Assembly: GCF_017357245.1 (NCBI RefSeq)
Contig: NZ_CP071612.1
Coordinates: 313,001-377,000, forward strand
DNA: 64,000 bases
Direction: 5' to 3'
Origin: Rhizobium bangladeshense
Lineage (GTDB): Bacteria > Pseudomonadota > Alphaproteobacteria > Rhizobiales > Rhizobiaceae
In this document: piece after piece, positions 1 to 10,353 of the stretch
Numbering within the stretch: position 1 is the stretch's first letter
Layout of the letters: each line of letters begins with the position of its first letter
Position numbers and translations under genes: made by a program
Notes under the pieces: model-generated
Told to the model about the DNA's origin: nothing
The model's input: the letters and a program-made list of their open reading frames with translations, nothing else
Databases searched by the model: none

Positions 1-113
1 TGATAACCGATCTTATAGAAGAGAATGTCGTCGCCGAGCGTGGAAACCAGTCTTTCCGCCTCGTCGATCGCTGGAACATCCAGGCCGACGATCAGCCGCT
101 CGCGTGCGTCCAT
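1..113 (-). CDS. pyrF: Orotidine 5'-phosphate decarboxylase, N-terminal part (cut by window edge)
   Basis: Only the first 37 codons lie in the window; the gene reads off its left edge. The visible protein begins [14 protein letters not shown] and continues through [12 protein letters not shown]. This is the first beta strand of the PyrF TIM barrel, with the substrate-binding Asp in GLDVP and the following K-x-G strand. PyrF decarboxylates OMP to UMP in de novo pyrimidine synthesis. The ATG complement at 111-113 fits the family N-terminus. The histidine-phosphatase-like gene upstream ends only about 6 bases before this start, so the two are probably co-transcribed. Confidence 0.85.
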   Translation of the reverse strand, partial: MDARERLIVGLDVPAIDEAERLVSTLGDDILFYKIGY

Positions 114-119
114 GTGAAG

Positions 120-701
120 TCACCCCCGCCACTCTTCGATGGGTGTCCAGTCGCATGTTAAACTGACATCCGCAAGGCCGAAAGCATAGAGATTGCCGCC
201 GCCGCCCGGCTGGTCGCGGTCGCGGGAGATCGGCCGCCCCGCCAGATGGCATTTGAGCAGCGTGCCGACGCCGCCGTGGCCGACGAAGGCGATCGGTGAT
301 GCCGTATCATGGGTGGCGAGAACGGCCTTGACCGCCGCTACGATCCGGGCCTGCGCATCGATGGCGCGCTCCCAGCCCTTGAAGCTTTCTTCGGGATTGG
401 CAAAGAACCAGTTCGCCGCCTCTTCGAATTGTGGCGGCGGCAGGAAGCCGGTGGCCGAACGGTCGTTCTCGTGCATGGCGTCGACGATCTCGATTTTCGT
501 GCCGGATGCTTCCGCCAGGATTTCGGCCGTCTCGATCGCCTTCGTCTCGTCGCTGGAGATGATGCGGGTCAGCCGTTTCGCCCAGTCTCTCGAAGCAGCC
601 TTGCGGGCGCGTTCGGCGCCGATGTCTGAGAGACCCCATTTGGGAACGGGAACCTGCGGGTCGATTTTGACTTGCGGATGGGTGATATAAAGTCCGAACA
701 T
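120..701 (-). CDS. Histidine phosphatase (phosphoglycerate mutase/SixA) superfamily protein with degenerate active site
   Basis: This 193-residue protein has the phosphoglycerate-mutase layout: an N-terminal strand ending in His8, a helix after WGLSDIGAERA, the SSDETKAIETA segment at 50-60, and a C-terminal GHGG at 141-144. Catalytic members use an Arg-His-Gly motif plus a second Arg in the S-x-x-x-R-A-x-x-T-A helix. Here the first Arg is Thr7 (ITHPQ) and the second is Lys54, while both histidines remain. It may have altered specificity or be non-catalytic. It sits directly after pmtA (start adjoins the pmtA stop) and before pyrF. The substrate is unknown. Confidence 0.75.
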   Translation of the reverse strand: MFGLYITHPQVKIDPQVPVPKWGLSDIGAERARKAASRDWAKRLTRIISSDETKAIETAEILAEASGTKIEIVDAMHENDRSATGFLPPPQFEEAANWFFANPEESFKGWERAIDAQARIVAAVKAVLATHDTASPIAFVGHGGVGTLLKCHLAGRPISRDRDQPGGGGNLYAFGLADVSLTCDWTPIEEWRG

Positions 702-1301
702 TTATCCTCGCCGGTAGATCCAGAGCTGTGCCGGCGGAATATTGCGCATGACGAAATCAAAATGATGAATGCTGTAACGATCGCCATTGGCGGCGATCGG
801 CGAGATCGCGCCATAGGAGATCTGCACCACCGGCCGTCCTGCAGGCAGGCGATCAAGCAGGCTTTCGAGCAGCGAGACCCGCATCGCCATCGGGAAGTTA
901 AGAAGCGGAATGCAGGAGATGACGCAATCGAAGGTCTGGTCGCCGTAATCGCCGAGCGTGGTTTTGAGATCGAAGGCGTCGCCGTTGATGAAGTTCACAC
1001 CGGGATAGGTCCGTAGCAGATGTTGGTGGAAATCCGTCGAATATTCGATCGCCACCAGATTTTCCGGCCGGACGCCGCGGCCGAGGATGGCCTTGGTAAT
1101 GGCGCCGGTGCCGGGGCCGAGTTCGAGCACCGGCAGCCCGGAACTGAGGTCGATGACGCTGGCCATGCGCTTGGCGGTGATTGAGGAGGTCGGCACGATG
1201 GAGCCCACCGTCTTCGGTCCCTGCATCATGCCCCGGAAGAAGCGGATTTCATCATCGAATTTCTTCCCCAGCCGTTCCTTCACCTTGACCCGTAAGCGCA
1301 T
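702..1301 (-). CDS. pmtA: Phosphatidylethanolamine/phospholipid N-methyltransferase
   Basis: This 199-residue SAM-dependent methyltransferase carries the glycine-rich SAM loop ELGPGTG at 60-66 and the rhizobial-type N-terminus with IRFFRGMMQGPKTVGSIVPTS. PmtA methylates phosphatidylethanolamine three times to phosphatidylcholine at the inner membrane; this lipid is important for rhizobial membranes and symbiosis. No membrane helix is apparent, fitting a peripheral enzyme. The first Met gives a basic N-terminus (MRLRVKVKERLGKK). It appears to head a short run with the phosphatase-like gene and pyrF. Confidence 0.88.
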   Translation of the reverse strand: MRLRVKVKERLGKKFDDEIRFFRGMMQGPKTVGSIVPTSSITAKRMASVIDLSSGLPVLELGPGTGAITKAILGRGVRPENLVAIEYSTDFHQHLLRTYPGVNFINGDAFDLKTTLGDYGDQTFDCVISCIPLLNFPMAMRVSLLESLLDRLPAGRPVVQISYGAISPIAANGDRYSIHHFDFVMRNIPPAQLWIYRRG

Positions 1302-1396
1302 TCTCCACCCATCCGCACGTTGATCGACCGTCTTAATATGCTGCTTGTCGCTCTCGGGACAAGGTTTTTCGCAACAAGGACATCGGCATCAACAAC

Positions 1397-2302
1397 TCAT
1401 GCCGCTTTTCGATGGGAACGAGGCATGAGATCGGCAAGCCTTTCGGCCAGGTGCCCCGCATCGACAGGCGCGCGCAGCTTCTTGTCGGTATTGTCGAAAT
1501 AGAGATAGACGTCGCGGCCTTTCGCACGCGCCGGCAGAGGCTCCAGAACGCGCGTCGCATCGCCAGGTTCTCCACCGCTTGTCCAGGCGCGGATGCGTTC
1601 CGCCCATTTATCCAGCGCTTCGTCTTCATAGCCGCTCACATAGAGCTGCTCGGATCCATGCAGGCGGCAATAGATGAAGTCGGCGGTGATATCCATCAGC
1701 AGCGGCCATTTCACCGTATCGGCGCAGACGAGCGCTGCCTTGTGCCGCCGGAGCATCTGGATGAACTCGGCTGAGCAAAAGCTGTCGTGGCGGATTTCTA
1801 GGGCATGGCGGATCGGCTGGTGTCCGTCGCTTTCGAGCCAGGCCTGTTTGAGGCGCTCGTCATGTCGCTTCGAAAGCGCTATCGCAGCGTCGTGATCCTG
1901 CGGCAGCAGCGACAGGAAGTTTTCGAAACGATCGGGATCGAAGGCCATGTTAGGCGGGAACTGCCAGAGGATCGGCCCAAGCTTGGGACCGAGCCTGAGC
2001 AGGCCGGAGGCGAAGAAATTGGCGAGCGGCGCCTCGATCTCCTTCAGTCGCCTGACATGGGTGAGGAAGCGCGGCCCCTTGACCGCAAAGACGAAATCGT
2101 CAGGCGTTTCGTCCCGCCAGCGGCCGAAGCTTTCGGGCTTCTGCAATCCGTAGAAGGTGCCGTTGATCTCGATCGAACGGAAATGACGGGCGGCGTAGGA
2201 AAGCTCCTGCTTCTGCGGAAGGCCTTCCGGATCGAATTGTCCGCGCCAGGGCGCATAAGTCCAGCCTGAAATGCCGATGCGCACCGCTCCCGTCTTCTTC
2301 AT
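1397..2302 (-). CDS. DUF72 (YecE-like) domain protein
   Basis: This 301-residue protein has typical DUF72 features: an N-terminal IGISGWTY..W strand, FRSIEINGTFYG, FVFAVKGPRFLTH, LGPILWQFPP, and the C-terminal DVYLYFDNT. The family adopts a TIM barrel and its biochemical role is still uncertain, so no reaction is proposed. The gene is monocistronic between pmtA, whose start is about 95 bases away, and dnaN on the same strand. An AGGAGGA ribosome-binding site lies about 8 bases upstream of the ATG. Confidence 0.85.
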   Translation of the reverse strand: MKKTGAVRIGISGWTYAPWRGQFDPEGLPQKQELSYAARHFRSIEINGTFYGLQKPESFGRWRDETPDDFVFAVKGPRFLTHVRRLKEIEAPLANFFASGLLRLGPKLGPILWQFPPNMAFDPDRFENFLSLLPQDHDAAIALSKRHDERLKQAWLESDGHQPIRHALEIRHDSFCSAEFIQMLRRHKAALVCADTVKWPLLMDITADFIYCRLHGSEQLYVSGYEDEALDKWAERIRAWTSGGEPGDATRVLEPLPARAKGRDVYLYFDNTDKKLRAPVDAGHLAERLADLMPRSHRKAA

Positions 2303-2357
2303 CTGGAATCCTCCTGTTCGACAGGAGGAAAACCGAAAGCGGTCGCCTTCGTTCCCG

Positions 2358-3476
2358 TCAGACGCGCATCGGCATCAGCACGTAGAGCGCGTCGTCGCCG
2401 GCGGTGTCGCGGATCAGTGTCGGCGAACCGGCGTCGGCCAGGAGGAAGATCGCTTCCTCGCCGGAAAGCTGTGCGGTGATGTCGAGCAGATATTTGGCGT
2501 TGAAGCCGATTTCCATCGCATCCGTATCGTAGCCGACGGCGACTTCTTCGGTGGCGCTGCCGGAATCGGGATTATTGACGGTCAGCATCAGCTGTCCGTC
2601 GGACAGCGCGAGCTTCACGGCGCGGCCGCGCTCGGAGGAGATCGTCGAGACGCGGTCGACAGCCTGGGCGAAGCTTGTGCAGTCGACGCGCATTTCCTTG
2701 TCGTTGCTTGTGGGGATGACGCGCTGGTAATCCGGGAATGTGCCGTCGATCAGCTTCGAGGTCAGAACGATCGAGCCGATCGTCATGCGGATCTTGGCGT
2801 CGGAAACCTCGACGGTGACGATCGCTTCCGGATTGTCGACCAGCTTCTGCAGTTCGCCGACCGTCTTGCGCGGAATGATGATGCCGGGCATGCCCTCGGA
2901 GCCGGACGGCGCGTCGACATCGGCGCGGGCCAGCCGGTGGCCGTCTGTCGCGACCGCCCGAAGCTTCAGCTCGCCGTTGCTCTCGATCGTGTGGAAGAAG
3001 ATGCCGTTCAGATAATAACGCGTCTCTTCCGTCGAGATCGCGAACTGGGTGCGGTCGATCAGCATCTTCAGATCGGACGCCTTCAGCTTGAAGCTATGCG
3101 TGAAGGTGCCGGCGGTCAGATCCGGGAAATCGGATTCCGGCAGGCACTGCAGCGAGAATTTGGAGCGGCCGGACTGCACGGTCATCGAGCCGCCGTCGGT
3201 GCTGGTGGCCAGCAGCACTTCCGAACCGTCGGGCAGCTTGCGCACGATGTCGTAGAGAAGATGGGCCGGAACAGTGGTGGCGCCGGCCTGTTCGACGCTG
3301 GCAGGCGTCGCCTCGGTGATTTCGAGGTCGAGGTCGGTCGCCTTCATGTCGAGGTTCTGGCCGTCGGCCTTGAGCAATACGTTGGACAGGATCGGGATCG
3401 TGTTGCGACGTTCGACCACGCGGTGGACGTGGTTCAGCGATTTCAACAGGTTTGACCGCTCAATAGTAATACGCAT
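2358..3476 (-). CDS. dnaN: DNA polymerase III beta subunit (sliding clamp)
   Basis: This 372-residue protein is the normal length for DnaN and has the three repeated clamp domains, starting MRITIERSNLLKSLNHVHRVVERRNTIPIL and ending in the conserved YVLMPMRV tail that lies by the peptide-binding pocket. It forms the ring that tethers DNA polymerase III and other partners to DNA. dnaN is not next to dnaA here (dnaA starts about 44 kb away), which is the usual rhizobial arrangement. The 259 bases to divergent rsmI must hold promoters for both genes. Confidence 0.97.
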   Translation of the reverse strand: MRITIERSNLLKSLNHVHRVVERRNTIPILSNVLLKADGQNLDMKATDLDLEITEATPASVEQAGATTVPAHLLYDIVRKLPDGSEVLLATSTDGGSMTVQSGRSKFSLQCLPESDFPDLTAGTFTHSFKLKASDLKMLIDRTQFAISTEETRYYLNGIFFHTIESNGELKLRAVATDGHRLARADVDAPSGSEGMPGIIIPRKTVGELQKLVDNPEAIVTVEVSDAKIRMTIGSIVLTSKLIDGTFPDYQRVIPTSNDKEMRVDCTSFAQAVDRVSTISSERGRAVKLALSDGQLMLTVNNPDSGSATEEVAVGYDTDAMEIGFNAKYLLDITAQLSGEEAIFLLADAGSPTLIRDTAGDDALYVLMPMRV

Positions 3477-3735
3477 GGGATGCTACCGCTTTCGACCGTG
3501 ACTGTCCGGGCGCATCGAGCACCCGAGAATGCTTTCCCGACCGTGGACCGGGGGAGTGGAGGGGCAAAATGGCAGACTTCAGCATCGCTTTGCAAGAGGC
3601 ATGGATGGCCGCGCGCCTGCATTTGCGGTTTTCCGGAGCAATCCTCACAGAAATCCGAAGCCTTGCCGAAGCGGTGCGGCTCGCCCATAAAGGTCCCCAT
3701 AGAGGATTGATGACGGCGGGACGAAAGCAAACGGC

Positions 3736-4642
<907 letters not shown>

Positions 4643-4653
<11 letters not shown>

Positions 4654-5011
4654 AAACCTCACCGACATTAAAAGGAAAGCGCTGCGACGGGGCCGCATGT
4701 CGGAATATGTCGCCGCCGTCTTCCTGATGCTGAAGGGTTACCGCATTCTGGCACTGCGCCACAGAACCCGGCTCGGCGAGATCGATATAGTCGCCCGCAA
4801 GGGCGATCTCGCCATCTTTGTCGAGGTCAAAGCCCGCCATCGCGAGACTGCGGCGATCGACGCCGTCTCCGTCGCCTCCCAGAAGCGGATACGGGCGGCA
4901 AGCGATCTCTGGCTCGCCCGCCAGGCCGATCAGGCCCGCCTTTCCCAGCGCTACGATATCGTCGCGGTCATGCCAGGCCGGCTGCCGCGCCACTTTCCGG
5001 ATGCGTTTTAG
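4643..5011 (+). CDS. yraN: YraN/UPF0102 endonuclease-like protein
   Basis: This small 122-residue protein carries the UPF0102 signature of a restriction-endonuclease-like fold: GEIDIVARKGDLAIFVEVKAR, holding the E-x-D...E-V-K metal-site residues, preceded by an A-A-x-x-L-x-x-x-G-Y helix. The family is linked to DNA processing, but no cellular role can be read from the sequence. It overlaps the end of rsmI and is likely translated from the same message. Confidence 0.88.
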
Positions 5012-5124
5012 CGTCTCTCGGTTCAGCGGTTTCGGATCGTTAAAACTTTAGCTTCGGCTTGAACCAGCTTCTTACGACTCTCTGCTATCGCAATCTGCGT
5101 AGGGGTAACAATTGGGGTTGTTTC

Positions 5125-5628
5125 ATGGCCTGGAAGCTGATGTTTGCAAGTGCGGTCGCCATGGCTGCGCGCTCCGTGCCTTATGCCGTGGCGAAGCCGG
5201 CCGGTAAATCCTTCATTGCCCATGCGAGCGACTTGCTGCCGCTCAAATCGACGCCGATCAACCCGGACTGGATTGTCAGCGGCAATCCGCAAGCACGCAC
5301 CGCAGAACATTCGCGGGGTCATGACGAGGCGTCGCTAACGGCGATCTGGGACTGCACGGCAGGCGAATTCCGCTGGTATTTCGGCTGGGACGAGACCGTG
5401 ATGATCCTCGAAGGCGAGGTCCATATCACCGCCGAAGACGGCACCGAACGGACCCTGCGCACCGGCGACGTCGCCTTTTTCGCGGGTGGGACCTGGGCCA
5501 GCTGGCGCGTCGACAATTACGTCCGCAAGGTAGCTTTCCTGCGCAAGCCGTTCCCCAAGCCCTTGGCGATCGCCTATCGCTTGCGCAACCTGCTGCGCAA
5601 TGGCGGCAACCAGGGGATCGCCGCCTGA
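5125..5628 (+). CDS. Cupin-domain protein (EutQ/DUF861 type)
   Basis: This 167-residue single-domain protein has an N-terminal segment that could be a weak hydrophobic anchor (LMFASAVAMAARSV), followed by a cupin barrel: TAGEFRWYFGWDETVMILEGEVHI, then TLRTGDVAFFAGGTWASWRV. In small cupins of this type the barrel often binds a sugar, amine or metal; the usual two-His first motif is not evident here. The frame is open to 5059, but the ATG at 5125 has a GGGGTTG ribosome-binding site and fits family length. It stands between yraN and gshB with no clear functional link. Confidence 0.75.
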   Translation: MAWKLMFASAVAMAARSVPYAVAKPAGKSFIAHASDLLPLKSTPINPDWIVSGNPQARTAEHSRGHDEASLTAIWDCTAGEFRWYFGWDETVMILEGEVHITAEDGTERTLRTGDVAFFAGGTWASWRVDNYVRKVAFLRKPFPKPLAIAYRLRNLLRNGGNQGIAA

Positions 5629-5716
5629 CGATCGCCGGCCTTTGCCGCCCTTGATTGGCCGTTGCGTTTGATGCCCGGCCGACCTACATCTGTCCGGCAT
5701 TCAGCGAGGGACGGAA

Positions 5717-6664
5717 ATGGCCAAGATCACCAATGTAGCGGTCCAGATGGATCATGTCGCCGGCATCAATATCGCAGGTGACTCCACCTTCGCCATGAGC
5801 CTGGAAGCGCAGGCGCGCGGCTACAGGCTTTTCCACTATACACCCGACCGCCTGAGCTTCCGCGACGGCAAGCTCTTTGCCAGCGTCGAGCCGATGCTGC
5901 TGCGCGACGTCAAGGGCGATCACTTCGAGCTCGGCGCGTCCGAGCGCGTCGATCTCTCGACCATGGATGTCGTACTGCTGCGCCAGGATCCGCCCTTCGA
6001 CATGGCCTATATCACCTCGACGCACCTGCTCGAGCGCATCCACCCGAAGACACTCGTCGTCAACGATCCGGCCTGGGTGCGCAATTCGCCGGAGAAGATC
6101 TTCGTCACCGAATTTGCCGATCTGATGCCGAAGACGCTGATCACCAAGGATCCGGCCGAAATCCGCCGCTTCCGCGACGAAATGGGCGACATCATCCTGA
6201 AGCCGCTCTATGGCAATGGCGGCGCCGGCGTCTTCCATTCGACCCGTGACGACCGCAACCTCTCCTCGCTGCTGGAGATGTTCGGCCAGCTCTTCCGCGA
6301 GCCGTTCATCGCCCAGCAATATCTGCCCGACGTGCGCAAGGGCGACAAACGCATCATCCTGGTCGACGGCAAATTCGCCGGCGCGATCAACCGCGTGCCG
6401 GCCGAGCATGACAGCCGCTCCAACATGCATGTCGGCGGCCGGGCCGAGGCGACCGAACTGACGCCGCGCGAAAAAGAGATCTGCAAGCGTATTGGTCCCG
6501 CTCTGCGCGAACGCGGCTTCCTGCTCGTCGGCATCGACGTGATCGGCGATTACATGACCGAGATCAACGTCACTTCGCCGACAGGCATCCGCGAAGTCAG
6601 AAAGTTCGGCGGCGCCGACATAGCAAGCCTGCTCTGGGATGCGATCGAGCGCAAGCGCACCTGA
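5717..6664 (+). CDS. gshB: Glutathione synthetase
   Basis: This 315-residue ATP-grasp ligase joins gamma-glutamylcysteine and glycine in the second step of glutathione synthesis. Visible motifs are the N-terminal [19 protein letters not shown], the substrate strand [13 protein letters not shown], the ATP-grasp glycine loop [28 protein letters not shown], and the metal-binding end [13 protein letters not shown]. Length and order match bacterial GshB. A 155-base gap separates it from the downstream ATPase gene. Confidence 0.96.
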   Translation: MAKITNVAVQMDHVAGINIAGDSTFAMSLEAQARGYRLFHYTPDRLSFRDGKLFASVEPMLLRDVKGDHFELGASERVDLSTMDVVLLRQDPPFDMAYITSTHLLERIHPKTLVVNDPAWVRNSPEKIFVTEFADLMPKTLITKDPAEIRRFRDEMGDIILKPLYGNGGAGVFHSTRDDRNLSSLLEMFGQLFREPFIAQQYLPDVRKGDKRIILVDGKFAGAINRVPAEHDSRSNMHVGGRAEATELTPREKEICKRIGPALRERGFLLVGIDVIGDYMTEINVTSPTGIREVRKFGGADIASLLWDAIERKRT

Positions 6665-6819
6665 GGCTGCGATCCGGGTACAACCGCGATCACCGCTGAT
6701 ATCCGCCTGCGTTCTTTTATCGTTCTTGTTTTATTCCGGTTTCCATGCCAGATTGCAACCGCTGGCTTTCAATGGCCACAGGGGCGGTCTCTAAGAGTTT
6801 GCGGGACAAGGGTGAGCAT

Positions 6820-8352
6820 ATGGTCGCGCGTGTCAGTACGGTAGCATTCCAGGGCATCGAGGGCGTGCCGGTCGAGGTCCAGGTCATGATCGCGCCCGGC
6901 AAGGTCGGCATGCAGATCGTCGGTCTGCCCGACAAGGCGGTGGCCGAAAGCCGCGAGCGCGTGCAGGCCGCGCTTCACGCCTCCGGCCTGGCGCTGCCCG
7001 GCAAGCGAGTGACCGTCAATCTGGCCCCGGCCGATCTGCCGAAGGAAGGCTCGCATTTCGATCTGCCGATCGCGCTCGCTTTGATGGCGGCCCTCGGCGC
7101 CATTCCGGCCGACGCACTGTCGGATTATGTCGTCGTCGGCGAACTCAATCTCGATGGCACGATCGCCGCGATCGCCGGCGCGCTGCCGGCCGCCATCGGC
7201 GCCAATGCACTGGGCAAAGGGCTGATCTGCCCGGCCGAAAGCGGCGCAGAGGCGGCCTGGGCGGGCGCTGACGTCGATATTCTCGCACCACGCAGCCTGA
7301 TTGCCCTTGCCAATCATTTCCGCGGTACGCAGGTGCTCTCCCGGCCCGAGCCGTCGATCCGCGCCAATACCGCCAACCTGCCGGATCTTGCCGAGATCAA
7401 GGGTCAGGAAAGCGCCAAGCGCGCGCTCGAGGTGGCGGCCGCCGGCGGCCATAACCTCCTGATGGTCGGGCCTCCCGGCTCGGGGAAGTCGATGCTGGCG
7501 TCGCGGCTTCCGTCGATCCTGCCGCCGCTTTCGCCCGCCGAACTGCTTGAAGTCTCGATGGTTCATTCGATCGCCGGCCAGCTCACCGGCGGCAAGCTTT
7601 CCGACCGCCGGCCCTTCCGCACGCCGCATCATTCCGCCACCATGGCCGCCCTCGTCGGCGGCGGTCTGCGCGCCCGCCCTGGCGAAGCCTCGCTTGCCCA
7701 TCACGGCGTGCTTTTCCTCGATGAATTCCCGGAGTTCACGCCGCAGGCGCTCGATGCGCTGCGCCAGCCGCTTGAAGGCGGCGAATGCGTCATTGCGCGG
7801 GCCAACCACCGCGTCTCCTATCCGGCGAAATTCCAGCTGATCGCGGCGATGAACCCCTGCCGCTGCGGCATGGCCGGCGAGCCAGGCCATACCTGCGCCC
7901 GCGGCCCGCGCTGCATGAGCGATTACCAGGCCCGGATCTCCGGGCCGCTGATGGACCGCATCGATATCCGCATCGACGTGCCCGCCGTCTCCGCCGCCGA
8001 CCTCATCCGCCCGATGGCGGCCGAGGCGAGCGCCGACGTCGCCCGCCGCGTCGCCCGCGCCCGCGAGCTCCAGCAGGAGCGCTTCGAGCGCGCCGGCGCC
8101 AGGGATATCGGCACCAATGCCCGCTGCTCCACCGCGATGATCGAAAAACTCGCCGAACCCGATGCGAGCGGACTGCAGCTGCTGCGCGATGCCGCCGATA
8201 AGATGAAATTCTCCGCCCGCGGCTACCACCGCGTCCTCAAGGTCGCCCGCACGCTTGCCGATCTCGACGGCAAGCCGACGGTTGGGCGCTTGCATCTTGC
8301 CGAAGCGATCTCCTATCGCATCGCTGGTGAGAGGTTGACGGCGGCGGCGTAA
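6820..8352 (+). CDS. YifB/ComM family Mg-chelatase-like AAA+ ATPase
   Basis: This 510-residue protein starts at ATG 6820 (GGGTGAG ribosome-binding site); the frame is open 25 codons further but without family similarity. An N-terminal Lon-protease-like fold (VSTVAFQGIEGVPVEVQV, VGLPDKAVAESRERV) precedes a Mg-chelatase AAA+ domain with Walker A GPPGSGKS near residue 216, Walker B LFLDEFPEF, and a Cys-rich insert NPCRCG..CARGPRC. ComM homologues act in branch migration during natural transformation. Here the role may be general recombination, as the surroundings show no competence genes. Confidence 0.9.
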   Translation: MVARVSTVAFQGIEGVPVEVQVMIAPGKVGMQIVGLPDKAVAESRERVQAALHASGLALPGKRVTVNLAPADLPKEGSHFDLPIALALMAALGAIPADALSDYVVVGELNLDGTIAAIAGALPAAIGANALGKGLICPAESGAEAAWAGADVDILAPRSLIALANHFRGTQVLSRPEPSIRANTANLPDLAEIKGQESAKRALEVAAAGGHNLLMVGPPGSGKSMLASRLPSILPPLSPAELLEVSMVHSIAGQLTGGKLSDRRPFRTPHHSATMAALVGGGLRARPGEASLAHHGVLFLDEFPEFTPQALDALRQPLEGGECVIARANHRVSYPAKFQLIAAMNPCRCGMAGEPGHTCARGPRCMSDYQARISGPLMDRIDIRIDVPAVSAADLIRPMAAEASADVARRVARARELQQERFERAGARDIGTNARCSTAMIEKLAEPDASGLQLLRDAADKMKFSARGYHRVLKVARTLADLDGKPTVGRLHLAEAISYRIAGERLTAAA

Positions 8353-8570
8353 CCAGATGGGGGCCGCCGGCGCGCTGAAGTCCTGCTCTTCTCGTGGCTC
8401 AGGTGGGCACGGCGGTGCGCGGTGATAAAGCGTATGACAGCAATGCCCTGCTCACGCGACATCGGGAACAAGCCATGCCTTCAATCAACGACAAGTTTCG
8501 GTCTAGACCGAATTCGATGGGACGAACGTCTGCGGCTAGCTCTGCGTAATGCAGGGGCGGGTCACCGTCG

Positions 8571-9032
8571 TCAGCGGGGATCGACGGCTAACTCGGGGAA
8601 TTTGTAATAGATGCAGTCATTGATCCTGAACCACCCCATACCATGGTCCATGTCGGCCTGCGAAAGTTCCCACTCGAACGTGTCGTGGCCTTCGTAACCG
8701 TAGAGTAGCGCCATGGTAGTCAACTCAGTGAACGGCCCAGGAGGAAATGGAATGCCGTACGCTATGGCCTCTTTTGCAGGGAACTTTCCTTTGACGACCT
8801 TCTTGATCTCCAACTCTGCTCTTACCAACTGCCCTGGGAAATCGTTGTCGGTCGTTATCAAACCAGAAGGGCTGATGGAGAGTGATCTGACCCTTGCCTC
8901 CACGACGACCTCCGCCTTCGCAAGCAGTTCTTTCTGGCTGGGACACGGCGCCATTGCCGCAGTCTGCCGCAGACCAATAGCCGATAGAACCAAAACTGCT
9001 GTACATAATAATCGCGCCTGCGCGTTCAGCAT
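8571..9032 (-). CDS. Hypothetical exported protein
   Basis: The product is about 153 residues from the Met at 9032; an in-frame Met at 9056 is a weaker alternative. A signal peptide is clear (MLNAQARLLCTAVLVLSAIGLRQTAA). The mature part begins MAPCPSQKELLAKAEVVVEARV, continues with a long strand AELEIKKVVKGKF, and ends in FRINDCIYYKF. A Cys near the mature N-terminus followed by an A-x-V-V-V-x-A-x-V strand and a K-G step recalls NTR/TIMP-like OB folds, but this is only a visual impression. I do not recognise the family. Lower GC than its neighbours and isolation between convergent genes suggest accessory DNA. Confidence 0.6.
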   Translation of the reverse strand: MLNAQARLLCTAVLVLSAIGLRQTAAMAPCPSQKELLAKAEVVVEARVRSLSISPSGLITTDNDFPGQLVRAELEIKKVVKGKFPAKEAIAYGIPFPPGPFTELTTMALLYGYEGHDTFEWELSQADMDHGMGWFRINDCIYYKFPELAVDPR

Positions 9033-9180
9033 TCTTTCCTTCCCACAACAGTGCACTTAGCTTTCTTCGATCCGATAAGATCGAACGCAAATCCCAACTT
9101 AACAGTATAGATCGTGACTTTGCCCCCAAGTTTTATCCAATTTTGCGTTCCACCCCAGCGGATCACATCAGCAAGAGCAA

Positions 9181-9198
9181 GGGGCGCCGCAGCGCCCC
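9181..9198 (-). terminator. Hairpin downstream of cysK
   Basis: GGGGCGC and GCGCCCC form a perfect 7-bp stem around a 4-base loop, about 50 bases past the cysK stop. On the minus strand it is followed by TTGCTCTTGC rather than a full T run, so it is a weak terminator or an mRNA 3' end stabiliser. Confidence 0.5.
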
Positions 9199-9248
9199 AA
9201 TATTCCCGCGAGGATTATGAATGGGAAACCGTTAGATAAAGCCCTACC

Positions 9249-10211
9249 TCAGCTCCCCAGCCCCTCAAACAGCGCCGTCGAGAGATAGCGCTCCGCAAAG
9301 GACGGAATGATGATGACGATGTTCTTGCCCGCATTTCCCGGCCGGCTGCCAACCTTGATGGCGGCCGTCAGCGCCGCCCCCGAGGAGATGCCGACCGGCA
9401 CGCCTTCGAGCCGGGCGATGAGGCGGGCATGTTCGAAGGCCTCGTCATTGGTGACGGTGACGACCTCGTCATAGATGCCGGTATCGAGGATTTTTGGGGC
9501 AAAGCCGGCGCCGATGCCCTGGATTTTGTGCGGGCCGGGATTGCCGCCTGAGAGCACCGGCGAATCGGCGGGTTCGACGGCGATGATCTTGATGTCGGGC
9601 TTGTGGCTCTTCAGCACTTGGCCGACGCCGGTGATGGTGCCGCCGGTGCCGATGCCCGAGATGACGATGTCGACCGTCCCCTCGGTGTCGTTCCAGATTT
9701 CCTCGGCGGTCGTCTTGCGGTGGATCTCGGGGTTGGCCGGATTTTCGAACTGCTGCGGAATGACGGCGTCGGGAAGGGAGGCGGCCAGCTCCTCCGCTTT
9801 GGCGATGGCGCCCTTCATGCCCTTCGACCCTTCCGTCAGCACCAGCTCGGCGCCGAGTAGCGCCAGCATCTTGCGGCGTTCGACCGACATCGTCTCCGGC
9901 ATGGTGAGGATCAGCCGGTATCCCTTGGCGGCGGCGGCAAAGGCGAGCGCGATGCCGGTATTGCCGGAGGTCGGCTCGATCAGCACCGTCTTGCCGGGTG
10001 TGATCTTGCCCTGCGATTCCAGGCTTTCGACCATTGCCACACCGATACGGTCCTTGACGGAGGCGATCGGATTGAAGAATTCCAGCTTGCCGATCAGGTT
10101 TGCCGCCACGCCCTTTTCCCGCGCCAGCTTGTCGAAGCGCACCAGCGGCGTGTCGCCGATGGTCTCGGTGATCGAGGAATAGATGCGGCCGCGGCCGGGT
10201 TTGTGCGACAT
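9249..10211 (-). CDS. cysK: Cysteine synthase A (O-acetylserine sulfhydrylase)
   Basis: This 320-residue type II PLP enzyme makes L-cysteine from O-acetylserine and sulfide. The PLP Lys is K53 in [12 protein letters not shown]; the substrate loop TSGNTGIA, the phosphate loop [14 protein letters not shown] and the SSGAA segment follow. The start at 10211 is preceded by a GGGAGAG ribosome-binding site; the open frame upstream is non-conserved. It is monocistronic and could also serve as a sink for sulfide released elsewhere in metabolism. Confidence 0.95.
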   Translation of the reverse strand: MSHKPGRGRIYSSITETIGDTPLVRFDKLAREKGVAANLIGKLEFFNPIASVKDRIGVAMVESLESQGKITPGKTVLIEPTSGNTGIALAFAAAAKGYRLILTMPETMSVERRKMLALLGAELVLTEGSKGMKGAIAKAEELAASLPDAVIPQQFENPANPEIHRKTTAEEIWNDTEGTVDIVISGIGTGGTITGVGQVLKSHKPDIKIIAVEPADSPVLSGGNPGPHKIQGIGAGFAPKILDTGIYDEVVTVTNDEAFEHARLIARLEGVPVGISSGAALTAAIKVGSRPGNAGKNIVIIIPSFAERYLSTALFEGLGS

Positions 10212-10353
10212 GGTTCTCTCCCTTTGGACTCGGTCCCTGAAATCGGAGAGGAGAATAGGGTCAAAGACGGAATGAGACCAGAGCGCGTTCGTCCCGGGCG
10301 GGGCGCCGGAGAGAAAATATGCTTTGAAGACCGTTCCTTGACGGATGTTTATT

